Shown: positions 34,106 through 46,374 of the stretch, in pieces
How positions within the stretch are numbered: position 1 is the first letter of the stretch
Layout: each line of letters opens with the position of its first letter
DNA from: Orobanche coerulescens
Taxonomy: Eukaryota; Streptophyta; Magnoliopsida; Lamiales; Orobanchaceae
Reading direction: 5' to 3'
NCBI GenBank assembly: GCA_033398695.1
Contig: CM065804.1
Span: 14,989,001-15,053,000, forward strand
DNA: 64,000 nt
Notes under the pieces: generated by a model
Database searches by the model: none
The model's input: only the letters and a program-made list of their open reading frames with translations
Told to the model about the DNA's origin: nothing
Program-made: the position numbers and the translations under genes

Positions 34106-34533
34106 CTGAAAGACATGAAACGTATTTCCCCCATAAAGGGGTTAGCCGTCGAATAGCTAGTGCAAGTATATCAATATGAAACACAATAGTCCTCGACAAT
34201 AAAGTAAATGTAACCGTCAATTCATCAATTCAAGACTAGTATTCCGGAATGACTAAAATCTCAAGACGTATGTGAATGCCGTAGAAACGGTTCGTTCATA
34301 TCATACGCCGTTACATGTAGGAATGCCGTCAAAACGGTTCGTTCATTACATGCCAAATATATTTCATATGAATGCCGTAGAAACGGTTCGTTCATATCAA
34401 CCATGGAATCGCACCAGAGGCTACGAAACCCTCAAAGGACCATAGGCCCGTCCCGGAGTGGCTAGAAGTAATCATACCATCAATATATCATACTTTCAAA
34501 GTCGAGAACGTACAATCATAAATGTATACTTGC
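34106..34533 (-). other. Candidate GC-AG intron in element B LTR, with minisatellite
   Basis: Donor AAAG|GCAAGTATAC at 34533; acceptor TCTTTCAG|GTTCC ending 34106; 428 nt. CTAAC with a CCCC/GGGG hairpin lies at 34127-34147. Three units of about 48-50 bp with GAATGCCGT..AACGGTTCGTTCAT lie at 34271-34399. The 5' LTR has the same set at about 40443-40872. Confidence 0.5.
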
Positions 34534-35226
34534 CTTTGAGACATCGAGAAATCGAATGGAGGAAGGGTATGAGTTCGGTAGGTCCAAGAACGCGCTTCCG
34601 GCACCTAAACGATTCGCAAGGAAATGATAATTAATTATCCATACTCAAATTACACGAAGAGACTCCCGAAACTCGTCTACGATTCAAGAGAATACACGGG
34701 TGAACAACTAAAGGTTGGGAAATCGCCCAAACTCCCACAAGTTCGAAAACGGCACACTCCAACCCGTAAAATCGTAAGAAAAACACGCATACGCCATAGA
34801 TATATCATAATCTCAAGGTTCTCAAGCTTCAAACCGGATAAATCGGACGAATCTACGAAAACCCCCAAAATCCAACACAAAATTCAAAGTGTTCTTGAAT
34901 AATCTTTCAATAATCCGATGAATACTCAAACATGTCCATAATCATGCGTATATCACTTCATACCCCATGATTTTAACATCCAAAACATCATTACCCAATA
35001 CAAAATCGAAATCCAAGATGTTGAAGTAATTACCTCTTGAAGATCCAAGCACTATGATTCGAAGAATACGCGATAGCTTGATGATCCGAGCTTCCCCACC
35101 AAATGAAAATGATAAAAATTCAATACTCAAGAGGTAGATGATGCAAAGTTCTCTCCCCAAGCTCTCTCTCTCTCGTGTGGGTTGAAGAAAATGGAGAAAT
35201 GATCGGATTTTGCTGAAAAAAAACGT

Positions 35227-35283
35227 AATTATACAGTTGACTGCATCGTGTGCCGCGGCTCAGCCAAAGTGTGCCGTGGCACA
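35227..35283 (-). promoter_or_regulatory. Element B promoter: GTGCCGCGGCAC palindromes
   Basis: Two copies of GTGCCGCGGCAC or a close variant lie about 20 bp upstream of a TATAATT candidate in sense orientation. In the 5' LTR copy (41584-41618) the downstream unit is a perfect palindrome. It has the same placement as the other arrays but only two units. Confidence 0.5.
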
Positions 35284-35656
35284 GGGTACAGACGGTTTTG
35301 GCCGAATCTGGAAAATGAGAGCGACTTAGCTATTTCGACCATAACTCCCTCGTCTGGACTCCGATTGACTCACCGTTTGAACCATTGGAAAGCTAACTCG
35401 ATGCTTTATAATATTGCAAAGATTCAGAATTTTTAAAGTTTCCAAAAATTAATGGTGATTTAACAAAGTCGAACTCATACGTGGAAAAGTCGCTAAAGAA
35501 CACGGAATTCAACAGAACGATACCGAAACGAACTCGGATGACAAAAAGTGTAGAATTAATCATTCTCAGGATGACGAAACGGTCCCAAGAAAGTCGTCAA
35601 AACGGACTTTCGCCAACAAAGAAAAATTACCGGAAATCGAATTTGCGGATATTACA

Positions 35657-36589
35657 TTCTACCCTCCTTAAAAGAAGTTTCGTCCCGAAACTTACAACAA
35701 CTAGGGAGAAGCAATATCCCGCCAGGAAAACTCAACGAGATACACAAGAAACGCGTAACTTACGCCGAACGGAGAAATGTTACAAGTAACACAACAATAC
35801 ATTACCCGAAGGTAATCCAAGCCAACGCTGAAGTAAATACGAATCACAATGTCTGAAGGCTCCAACAGAAATACCAATACGTCGCAATGGCTTGAAAGCC
35901 CCTCAACCGAAGCTGTATATCACGATGGCCTGAAAGTCGAACATCCCAAAGCTGTAAATCATCACAATACAGATCTCAAAGAAGCAAACCTGACTGTCGG
36001 ACATACCCCTCGGCGTACGAACAACCAATTGCAAATAGTCGGACATATCCAATACAACATGGACTACGAACGACCAAACAATAAGGCTCAAGAGGGAACA
36101 TCACAGTACGCCCGATCCGGAAATGTGTCCGTGCACATGTCCACCCCGTATACGGAATCCAGAATATACGTGTGACAATGTACCTAATTAGCCTCACGAA
36201 CTACGTCTCGTGTGCACGGTGCAATGCGGAAACATCCACGTATGACCATCGTGTGACCGGCTAAAAATCCTACACATAACCAATCGGCACGCAGATATGA
36301 TTCCAGATATGCCACGATACAACATGACCGCGAAACTCAAAGGATAACATATCCAATACGAATCACGCGACTCACCAAGTGAACGATGACGCACGAATAA
36401 TGAAAGATCGACACGACCAACAATATCCAACATAACCATCCTGGGATCAAAATCCCTAAGGACCGATTAACACGAGCAATAATCACAACACAACAATTCG
36501 GAAAATCCTCAACCCTCAACGATCACAAAACTACCGAGTTCACAAGAATAATAGTGTGCTGCCTTGAGTCGGCCAACACGACAATAATA
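35657..36589 (-). other. Element B internal 3' part
   Basis: PPT, the GTTTCG/CGAAAC hairpin, and DNA similar to A's interior (CCTGACTGTCGGACATACCC block at about 35990). No convincing coding frame; frames of 60-108 codons have no known domain. Confidence 0.65.
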
Positions 36590-38099
36590 ATTCAACGGAT
36601 GGGAACTATCCTCGACAGTCCCAATTCAATACTTCGATTACCGTAGAATGGCCAATCGATAACAACGATACAACGGATGAGAATATTTTTGACAACGGAT
36701 GGGAATTATCATTGATAATCCCAATTCAATATATCAATTACCTTTAGAGCAGAAAATCGATAACAATTATACAACGGATGTCTCGGCACCTTTAATCGGT
36801 TACCGATAACGAAGGTGATAATCGAATACGTCAATGCCTTCAATCGGCCAAAACGACATCAATAGAAAAACACTGATATCAATAACGACGATTCACAAAA
36901 AATATCTTGATGGAACATCAATCAATAATAACAATCGATACGTCGATACCGCGAACCGGCTATCGACAAATATTACCAACAAGTATCGCAATGCCTTAAA
37001 TCGGCCATTTACGAACAACAATAATATTTGTCATAATTTGTCGACGGGTGTCGTATCAAACAATCCCCTGATATCAATACAATCATAAAGAGGCCGAGTC
37101 TCGAAATGATACACACATTCGTACACCTACACGATAACATTAATCTCATTGATTAGTACAAGTATAAAACTTGCCTCGATATCAATACAACGAACTGTTA
37201 TCAATTCAGTTGATTTCGTCTTACGAGTTCCTCAGTTCCGACCAAGGTAATCTACGAATTCTTCAACCTCAACCGCAACACAACAGTCATAATCCATGAT
37301 CACACATCATGTCTTATTGTAAAACGAAGGATTAATAATCAACAGGTTCGATGACGACCAATATCAACACCACCAAACCACAAACTCAACCGTTTCACCA
37401 TATCTCGACTAATCACAGTCTGAACAATCCAACTCAGACACTTACAAATCCTCATCCACAATACGAGTGAAATATGATGATCATATCGAACCAATTCGGA
37501 CCAATAATAAGGGTCTAAATGTTCCAAACTCAATTCTTAAATACGAATTGACAAGGTTCCCTTCTCGTAAATCCATCGTTAAAATTTACTTATGACCGTC
37601 ATCAATTCGAATCATCCGACTCGTTCAAAACAATAGATAATCATATTAAAAGGTTATCAAACAATCCAATCATTCGATTTGAATATTTGCTCCATACGTA
37701 TGGGCTTCCAAATTCAGAGATGAATAATAATTTCATCAAACTCGTAATCACATTCGTATTCCTATACGAATATTATTTCAAACACATAGTTTAGCTCTAG
37801 ATATGAATATTCCATATTCATTTTCAAAACATCAACACTTCTTAAAAATTTTCATCACCTCGTATAATTCAAGAGTTCTTAAAGAACATGAAATATCCGA
37901 AATCACGTTCAGAACTACATATCCGATGTATATATCTCCATGTTACCATTTTCTTCATCATGCCATTCCTACAACCTCAAGAATCGCAACAACACCATTA
38001 TCATCATATGAAGAAGATCTCATTAATCATATCAACATCCGAAATCTCTTATTGCAATTCCAATAAATCTCGTATAACATTATCGCATGACACCATAAT
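36590..38099 (-). repeat. Fragment K: diverged A-family LTR remnant
   Basis: 37100-38099 follows the text order of A's LTR (28019-28750) at low identity, including a CGAG|GCAAGT donor-like site at about 37175. 36594-36790 has a three-copy repeat with CAACGGATGGGAATTATC, in the place where A-family LTRs carry an intronic minisatellite. No LTR ends are visible; C interrupts it at 38100. Confidence 0.55.
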
Positions 38100-39775
38100 T
38101 GTAACACCCCAAATCCTCTTGGGAATATTACACGCCGTAAACCCTTCTCACAAGGATTTACCAGGCTAAGCACAATTTTCCACGTCATTTCAAAAATGCC
38201 AAAAAGACCGATGACGGTAATATTTTTCAAATACTAAAAAAAATCATTTTCCAAATACCGTCAAAACGATCAAGGCTAAAATGCCAAAAACTCAGTTTAG
38301 GGAATCGGTTTTACAAAATAAAATTTAGTTGGCAAAATACCAAAAGCAATTTCAAAATACTCACGCAGCGGATAAAAGTACAGTCCAGTTTATGCACTTA
38401 CATTGAAATAAAAATGAACATCAAAATACACGATTCCCAACATACTCCCTCCCAAGTAGTAATCCTTAAAAAAAAACGAACCACTATCAAAGGGATACAA
38501 GGATTACCTTGTATGGACGAACCACGAAGAAGAATAATTGAACTCCATTCCAAGAATCATCGAAAACTTCAAGAACAATACTTAAATCCGAGCTCTCCAT
38601 CTTAATCTTGTTTGAGAGAATCATCTCTCAATGTTTAGGAACTTCAAGTACTTCCCAAGGTTCTCTCTATTGACTGAAGGAAGGAGAATGGACAAAATGC
38701 CTCTCAGCACTCGTCTATCCCCTCTATAAAACACATCACTAGCGCGCGCTAGACCTTAGATTTAGCGTGCGCTATAGAACTAGCGTGCGCTATCCTTCCT
38801 TGATAGTGTGCGCTATCGGGAAGTCCAGAAGCTACTGCATTGCTTCGAAATTCATCTAACGTACGTAATGCCCATGCATTAACGTACGCAAATAGGCGTT
38901 GACTTGCTACAGTATCGTGCCCCTACATGCCGAAAGCATCCGCGATTATCGGGATTCCTTTGACCGATATGGAATTAGCATGCGCTAATCATATGGTTTT
39001 AGCGTGCGCTAGCTCTATACGACAAACACTCGCTGAACTTATCTGGACACGCGTCGAACATGGCCGGGTCCACCCGCCGAAAGCTAAGATTCCATTATTG
39101 GCGATCTGATGTTAGCGTGCGCTAACCAACATGCGTTAGCGTGCGCTAACTGAATATAAAAGTCAATCTGGGCCTACCTGTCGATCACCTTCCGGAACTA
39201 ACCCAGCAAGTTGTTACGTACGTTAGGGGTCCTCCTTAGCGTACGTAACCGAACCTCTTAGCGTGCGCTAAGTATGCACCGTAGCGTACGCTAAGTATAT
39301 ATCTTGGCGCGCACTAGGCATACCCTGTAGCGTGCGCTAACGTAGCTGTACTTAGCCATTTTCCGCTCTTCTCTACCAACATCTCGACATACCAAACAAT
39401 CATACGGCACAAAGAATACATATACGCATTCAGCAACATTGTCATACGTTCACATCATCCTCAAGCGTAATTATACATCAACGACATCCAACAAATAAAC
39501 GAAAAATATATCCGAAAAAAAAAATCAGGGTATTACACTCTACCCCCCTTAAAAATAAGTTTCGTCCTCGAAACTTGCAATCACTCACACAAACAACATT
39601 TCAACGGAAATTCAAATTCACCAAGAATTATCGAATAATCCGAATAACATACTTACAAGTCTGTGAAGTCGAAGATCTCCCGTGATACTAGCATGCGACT
39701 TCTAAACAAAGTCTCGACATAATACCGATACACACCAATATCGCAATTAGTAACTTAACAAAATCTCAAGGAAGA
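38100..39775 (-). mobile_element. Element C: 3' LTR plus short internal stub
   Basis: The LTR 38100-39534 resembles A but lacks about 2.1 kb of its middle, including the intron segment. The array of TAGCGCACGCTA motifs (38743-39345) and TATAAA (about 38724-38729) are kept. Right of the LTR lies a PPT complement (CTCTACCCCCCTTAAAAATAAG), the GTTTCG/CGAAAC hairpin and about 235 bp matching A's interior (29946-30190). At about 39775 this joins B's gag start, so C's remainder and most of B's interior were deleted. ATAAT at 38095-38099 has no partner. Confidence 0.75.
38723..39345 (-). promoter_or_regulatory. Element C promoter: TAGCGCACGCTA array and TATA box
   Basis: About fifteen motif copies, several with one change, plus TTACGTACGTTA-like variants. 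All lie upstream of TATAAA in sense orientation. Same arrangement and direction as in A. Confidence 0.65.
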
Positions 39776-40068
39776 GTTAACGTCCGTGACCACGGCCACG
39801 ATCCTTCCTACTTTCAGCCAACATTCTGAAAGGCACACACGTGCGTAAGTATAATCCAAATCGCACATTCTCGAAGTGACCAATTACCAAGAAGACCAAG
39901 CTATAAACGAAACGATTAAAAAAAATACAAGAAGAGTGAGAGGACTTACAAGTACCGGTCGCACTGTGATGATGGCAGAGTAGTGATACTGTGGGCAAAT
40001 GACAACTCAATCGACCCAAAAGACCGACAGCCTAGGTATCCATAAACCTAAGCTCTGATACCATATTC
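39776..40068 (-). pseudogene. Element B gag start and PBS
   Basis: Next to the 5' LTR the minus strand has the PBS (40045-40063), then a possible gag beginning MLAESRKDRGRGHGR (39779-39823). It resembles the Arg/Gly-rich start of gag in element I. The reading ends at the junction with C. Only about 15 codons are credible. Confidence 0.45.
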
Positions 40069-41991
40069 TGTAACACCCCCAAGTTATTCAGGGTATATTA
40101 CAGCGCCGTGAACCCCGCCGTGGGACCCACAAGGCTAAACATACGCGGAACTATGAAACTTGACCGAGAAGGTCTACATACAATGGAAAGAAAGACACTA
40201 CAAATGGTATTCAAAACCATAACCAATGAAACCATATACATCACTACACAAATCAATACCTCGGCAACACAGGCCGGAACATCAAAGAAAACGAAATACA
40301 ATACTCGAGTATTTAAAATCCATTCCAGTACGACAACACTGAATGGAGGAAACCAAAAGAGATAACCGAGACAAGACACGGTATCACGCTTGCCCATCAT
40401 CTTCATGCCGACCCACTCCGCCTGTCCGCTCTCCTGGAACCTGAAATACATGAAACGTATTTCCCCTATAAAGGGGTTAGCCGTCGAATAGCTAGTGCAA
40501 GTATATCAATATGAAACACAATAGTCCTCGACAATAAAGTAAATGTAACCGTCAATTCATCAATTCAAGACTAGTATTCCGGAATGACTAAAATCTCAAG
40601 ACGTATGTGAATGCCGTAGAAACGGTTCGTTCATATCATACGCCGTTACATGTAGGAATGTCGTCAAAACGGTTCGTTCATTACATGCCAACAATATTTC
40701 ATATGAATGCCGTAGAAACGGTTCGTTCATATCAACCATGGAATCGCACCAGAGGCTACGAAACCCTCAGAGGACCATAGGCCCGTCCCGGAGTGGCTAG
40801 AAATAATCATACCATCAATATATCATACTTTCAAAGTCGAGAACGTACAATCATAAATGTATACTTGCCTTTGAGACATCGAGAAATCGAATGGAGGAAG
40901 GGTATGAGTTCGGTAGGTCCAAGAACGCGCTTCCGGCACCTAAACGATTCGCAAGGAAATGATAATTTATTATCCATACTCAAATTACACGAAGAGACTC
41001 CCGAAACTCGTCTACGATTCAAGAGAATACACGGGTGAACAACTAAAGGTTGGGAAATCGCCCAAACTCCCACAAGTTCGAAAACGGCACACTCCAACCC
41101 ATAAAATCGTAAGAAAAACACGCATACGGCATAGATATATCATAATCTCAAGGTTCTCAAGCTTCAAACCGGATAAATCGGACGAATCTACGAAAACCCC
41201 CAAAATCCAACACAAAATTCAAAGTGTTCTTGAATAATCTTTCAATAATCCGATGAATACTCAAACATGTCCATAATCATGCGTATATCACTTCATACCC
41301 CATGATTTTAACATCCAAAACATCATTACCCAATACAAAATCGAAATCCAAGATGTTGAAGTAATTACCTTTTGAAGATCCAAGCACTATGATTCGAAGA
41401 ATACGCGATAGCTTGATGATCCGAGCTTCCCCACCAAATGAAAATGATAAAAATTCAATACTCAAGAGGTAGATGATGCAAAGTTCTCTCCCCAAGCTCT
41501 CTCTCTCTCGTGTGGGTTGAAGAAAATGGAGAAATGATCGGATTTTGCTGAAAAAAAATGTAATTATACAGGTGACTGCATCGTGTGCCGCGGCTCAGCC
41601 AAAGTGTGCCGCGGCACAGGGTACAGACGGTTTTGGCCGAATCTGGAAAATGAGAGCGACTTAGCTATTTCGACCATAACTCCCTCGTCTGGACTCCGAT
41701 TGACTCACTGTTTGAACCATTGGAAAGCTAACTCGATGCTTTATAATATTGCAAAGATTCAGAATTTTTGAAGTTTCCAAAAATTAATGGTGATTTAACA
41801 AAGTCGAACTCATACGTGGAAAAGTCGCTAAAGAACACGGAATTCAACAGAACGATACCGAAACGAACTCGGATGACAAAAAGTGTAGAATTAATCATTC
41901 TCAGGATGATGAAACGGTCCCAAGAAAGTCGTCAAAACGGACTTTCGCCAACAAAGAAAAATTACCGGAAATCGAATTTGCGGATATTACA
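40069..41991 (-). repeat. Element B 5' LTR
   Basis: 1923 bp, near-identical partner of 33731-35656. It carries the same intron signals (about 40443-40872), minisatellite (40608-40736), closing hairpins (40069-40135) and palindromes (41584-41618). Confidence 0.93.
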
Positions 41992-44085
41992 GTTCATATC
42001 TCCGTTTTTATCACGATATATCCTCGATATACAAGTATACCAATAACAAAAGTAAATCATATACATTATGATTTAGATTCCCAAAACTCGAATATGATTT
42101 ATAATCCCAAGTCTCATGTGATTACGATTATAAACATTGTTATACGAATTATAAACGAATGAAACGGAAACCATTCATTAAATACTATAAACTGAGTAAG
42201 TAATAACTTACTCGATACCGATACGACGATGATGAAGCCGCTACCAATTTCATTGTCTTCGTCTACCAGCTTCTCGGCCCTGACCAACGCCATTCACGAA
42301 CATACTCGAACACGACCGCAACATATGGTTATAAACACCGATCAATAATCTCAACCTATTACAATAATCGATAAACAACAAGTTCGACAACAATCAACAA
42401 TCGATAAAACCAATTCACAATCTCCACGGCTCAACAATATCTCGGTTAACCATAAGTCTGATCAAGCCAACTTAAACGATCACGGATTCATAATCGAAAC
42501 AGAATATACTACCCTGCTTGTTGACTTAGCGCACGTTAATTACTTAACGTAGCGTGCGCTAAGACGTTCCCGTTAGCGTGCGCTAGACAGTAACACTAGC
42601 GTGCGCTAATGACATGCAGTTGCATGCATTTCATATACCGATCAACACATGGCGATTATCAAGAACACTAAGTGATTCTAAACCATGTTCATAGTTATCA
42701 AACAACGAAATTCGATATCCTTTAACATACAAACAATCATTCAACTTATAATCCAAGTCCTATATCCATATATCATCTTCCTCAATATCAACATCATGAA
42801 ACATCAAGAACGTAACAACACTCCCTTAATCTTCCATTACAGAGAGTAATCATCGACAATAACATCAACATCCGAAACTGAGGAGAAGGATTAATCCACT
42901 TATCTCAAGAAAACGAAAAACACAATTTAAACCACAAGAATCATATCAATATCTTCATATCAACAATAACATCATCATAATCCGGTAATCCATCTCATAA
43001 TCATGCTTATCAACTTGTTTATGTAATAATCATCAACTCAAGAACATCAACATTCAATCCAAAATGAAATCCAAAGATGAAGAGTGATTACCTTTATGAA
43101 GGAATGGATTGATTTCCAAGGTTGAATCCATTTCCAAGAATCACCAATGATTTCAAGAACAAAACTTTAATCCATGATTTATATCTTAATCTTGTTAAAG
43201 ATCACCACCTCACCGTGTTTGGGAACCTCAAGAACCTCCCAAAACTCTCTCTATCGACTGAAGGTGAAAGAAAGGACGAAATGCTTCATAATACCCGTCT
43301 GTCCCTTATATAGAATACATTACTAGCGTGCGCTAAATCTTATGTTTAGCGTGCGCTACGGCCTTAGCGTGCGCTAGCTGACCTTTGTTAGCGTGCGCTA
43401 TCGAGATCGAGACTACCGTCTGCCAGTACATGAGCTTACGTACGTAATGCCCATGCATTAGCATACGTAATTTAAACCATCTAGCGTCGCAAGTCCTTGC
43501 ATTTTAGCGTGCGCTAACATCGATTGACTCGTTTATCTGTATGCTCAAGACTAGTCCACACGCCGAAAGTGCTGACGAGGATAAGATTCCTTTTTGTCCG
43601 ATATACGATTAGCGTCGCTAACCATCATGCATTAGCGTGCGCTAACACTACATTACAACATCCGTTGACTTACGAACGTGCGCCGAAAGTGGTCTGGTCC
43701 ACACGTAGATTCTTCGATTCGATCAGCACTAGCGTGCGCTACATTCTGCCTCTAGCGTGCGCTAACCATGAACGATAGCGTGCGCTATACTTGACCATTA
43801 ACGCGCGCTAGTCAGGCTATACTTAGCCATTTCCAACTCTTCTCGTCTGTCTCGACATACTGGATACGTACACTCACACACTGAATACATATACTTAATT
43901 CCATAATATTCTCATATGATACATAATATCCTCAATTGCAATTGTCGACCAAGTACGACAATTATACCAATACTGACATCTCAGTCCTTCATTTATTTTA
44001 TCTATACTGTACAGATTCCACGCTGTACAATATAACTCGGATAAAATAATATTAAACAATGGTAGTAGAAATTTCGGATATTACA
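41992..44085 (-). repeat. Element A 5' LTR, proximal part
   Basis: Begins with the GTTCA duplicate and resumes A's LTR, matching 27840-29945, including both motif clusters (42526-42610; 43323-43810) and the TATA box (43307-43313). Several motif copies here lack two bases (TAGCGTCGCTA), unlike the other LTR. Confidence 0.92.
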
Positions 44086-44090
44086 GAAAT

Positions 44091-44585
44091 AAATGAAGTA
44101 TTTCCGGATGAACAACTGCTCCAAATCTCTAATATCCAGGAAAAACAAAATGCACCATGGTATGCTGACATCGTAAATTTCCTTGTTAGTGGAATAATTC
44201 ACCCAAATTTTTCCCATCATCAAAAGAAAAAATTCTTCTCCGAGTTGAAATACTATTACTGGGAAGATCCTATGTTGTTCAGACGAGGACCTGATCAAAT
44301 CATCCGGAGATGCATACCGGAAGAAGAAATGGAGAAGGTATTAGAAAGATGTCATTCCTCTCACTATGGAGGACATTTTGGGGGTTCAAAAACAGCAGCA
44401 AAAATTCTTGAAGCAGGATTCTATTGGCCCACTCTATTCAAAGATGCACATACACTTGTCTCGAAGTGTGACCGGTGCCAAATACATGGAAACATGTCAA
44501 AAAGAAATGAAATGCCAATGAATTTCATCCTTGAAGTTGAAATCTTCGACGTTTGGGGAATTGATTTCATGGGACCCTTTCCATC
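44091..44585 (+). pseudogene. Athila integrase, zinc-binding and core start
   Basis: Continues the frame broken by A at KEI|NEVFPDEQ. It has the pre-integrase LKYYYWEDPMLFRRGPDQ, the HHCC zinc site (H and H in HSSHYGGHFGG, C and C in CDRCQ, 44352-44480) and the first catalytic Asp in [10 protein letters not shown] (about 44556-44585). Just after FPSC the frame shifts by one base. Confidence 0.88.
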
Positions 44586-45104
44586 ATGTTCTCTAATGAA
44601 TACATCCTTGTAGCTGTAGACTACGTATCTAAATGGGTGGAGGCTGTTGCATTACCAACAAACGAAGCTAAGGTCGTGGTAAATTTTCTAAAGAAAAATA
44701 TATTCACTCGCTTCGGAACTCCGAGAGTTATTATCAGTGATGGCGGATCTCATTTCTGCAATCACCAGGTTAAGGCTCTATTGACCAAATTCGGAGTAAA
44801 ACACCGTGTCGCTACCTCTTATCACCCACAAACCAGTGGACAAGTCGAGGTTTCCAATCGTGAACTGAAACGTATACTTGAGATGACAGTCGACTCATCT
44901 CGTAAAGATTGGTTGAAAAAGCTGGATGATGCGCTCTGGGCTTACAGAACAGCCTATAAGACACCGATAGGCATGTCTCCATTTCGTCTGGTTTTTGGAA
45001 AATCCTGTCACCTGCCAGTAGAACTTGAACATCGAGCTTTTTGGGCTATAAAAAAATTAAACTTTGACGAGCAATGTTTGGAAAGAAAAGGTTGCTCAGA
45101 TTAA
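44586..45104 (+). pseudogene. Athila integrase core and C-term
   Basis: Reads [27 protein letters not shown] (second Asp, about 44737-44745), [18 protein letters not shown] (catalytic Glu, about 44860) and [23 protein letters not shown] one-base change near 45085 ends the frame; the conserved [27 protein letters not shown] follows in another frame to about 45190. Integrase would insert the cDNA and make the 5-bp duplication. Confidence 0.88.
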
Positions 45105-45189
45105 ATGAGTTGGATGAAATCCGACTCGACTCATATGAAAATGCCAAAATCTACAAAGAAAAAACAAAAAGATGGCATGACAACGAATT

Positions 45190-46374
45190 CTAAGAAGAGA
45201 TTTTAAAACAGAGACCAAGTTACGCTTTTTAATGCACGATCGCGTCTGCTTCCGGTAAGTGCGATCACGATGGATGTGCCCTTGCGATCAAAGAGGTGTT
45301 TTCTCATGGAGCTGTGGAGATTTATAATACAACCGACGGGAGTTTCAAAGTAAACGATCAATGGTTAAAGCCATAATGGGAGGAGAATTCTCGACAGAAA
45401 GTCAATCATAATCTTGGAAACACCTAATTAATCGGCGAGAAGTCAATCTAAGGACGTTAAACAAAGCGCTTATTGGGAGGCAACCCAATCTCTATTATTT
45501 CGCAAAATAAGTTCGGGGGTAACACGGAAAGATTCAACAACAAGAGCAAGGATCATATCATCCAGGGAGTCTTTCTTTCATTATTCTCACATATATAATA
45601 ATTATAATTTTCTAAAAAACCAAAAAAAAAATAAAAAAAAAAATAATAAATAAATACGGCCGTATGTTGTTCCATTATATTTTTTTCGAAGCACCTTACA
45701 GTAGTAACTAGTGTACGTTACAGCCGTATCTTTAAAAACTGCCTCTAAAAAAAAACGTTACATACGGCCGTAACTGCTGCATGTTACGGCCGTATCTTAA
45801 AACAAGTTCCAAAAAATGAAAGCATCTTACGGCCGTAACTTGGATATGTTACGGCCGTAACTACTCGTCTGTATTAAAAAAAACGGACTTTACAACACAT
45901 TCACAAACCAGACGAGACAACAAGCGGCCGGCAGTGCGAATTTTTTCCCCCTATCAATCCCTACTTTCTAAAAACTCAAATTCCTCAATACAATTCATTA
46001 TCTTATCAACATTAACACATAATCATCAGGTTCTCTTTCAATCTTTGTTTCAATTTATATATTTTTGATTTTTAGTTTTTAGTTTTTCACTTCATATTTG
46101 TTTTTCGATTCTTATTTCTGTATGATTCGTTGATTAAATCTTGTTCATTTGTTAGTATTGTTGATATTTGTGTGGTTATTTGATTCATTGATTTGTGGTG
46201 TCTTTATGGATTTGAGTTTGAATGAAAAAAAACTTGTTAAAAAACTATGAACTCAAGGTGTCCGACGAAATGCCACAACGAAAATCTTTGAATTTTTTTT
46301 AATGTTTTTATTGGTTTTGCTTGATGATTATAGTCGTGTGATGAAAAGGAATTTGATTTTGTTTAATTTCAGGT
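45190..46374 (+). other. Athila spacer between pol and third ORF
   Basis: The non-coding remainder includes A-rich tracts, the palindrome cluster listed separately, and from about 46020 a T-rich leader that ends TTTAATTTCAG|GT immediately before the ATG at 46375, a good plant acceptor match. A spliced or internally started message for the third ORF is possible. Confidence 0.6.
45654..45861 (+). promoter_or_regulatory. Internal TTACGGCCGTAA cluster ahead of Athila third ORF
   Basis: Six or seven copies or half-copies of the palindrome (around 45656, 45715, 45768, 45789, 45829 and 45850) lie about 520 bp upstream of the third ORF. The same word builds the LTR inverted repeat. Its reuse inside the element hints at an internal promoter or a shared protein-binding site; this is inference. 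Confidence 0.55.

Larger units (their letters stand above)
33731..35656 (-). repeat. Element B 3' LTR
   Basis: 1926 bp. Sense order: GTGCCGCGGCAC palindromes (35249-35283), TATA-like TATAATT (35227-35233), candidate intron (34533-34106), closing hairpins (33797-33731: GUGGGUCCC / GGGGUUCAC, all paired with three wobbles). Few differences from 40069-41991. Confidence 0.92.
33731..41991 (-). mobile_element. Element B: Tekay-like, inserted in A's 5' LTR
   Basis: LTRs 33731-35656 (3') and 40069-41991 (5') are nearly identical, with TGTAATATCC...GGGGGTGTTACA ends in minus-strand sense and the target duplication GTTCA (33726-33730 and 41992-41996). The PBS TGGTATCAGAGCTTAGGTT lies at 40045-40063. 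The PPT CTTTTAAGGAGGGTAGAA lies at 35657-35675 next to GTTTCGGGACGAAAC. The interior of 4.4 kb holds LTR pieces K and C and only the beginning of gag, so it is a rearranged, dependent copy. Confidence 0.92.
26449..44085 (-). mobile_element. Element A: Tekay-like, non-autonomous
   Basis: LTRs are 26449-29945 (3' in its sense) and 32339-44085 (5', interrupted by B). The target duplication GAAAT (26444-26448 and 44086-44090) is perfect. The minus-strand PBS TGGTATCGAGCTTAGGTT is at 32317-32334. A PPT with the conserved GTTTCGAGGACGAAAC hairpin just upstream is at 29946-29985. The internal region is only 2.4 kb with no recognisable gag or pol, so it depends on relatives. The LTRs of about 3.5 kb are longer than the interior. 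Confidence 0.92.

Noticed and set aside
38100..39534. C as a simple solo LTR
   Set aside because: It is followed by a PPT and about 235 bp of internal sequence, and its flanks do not match, so it is a truncated element.
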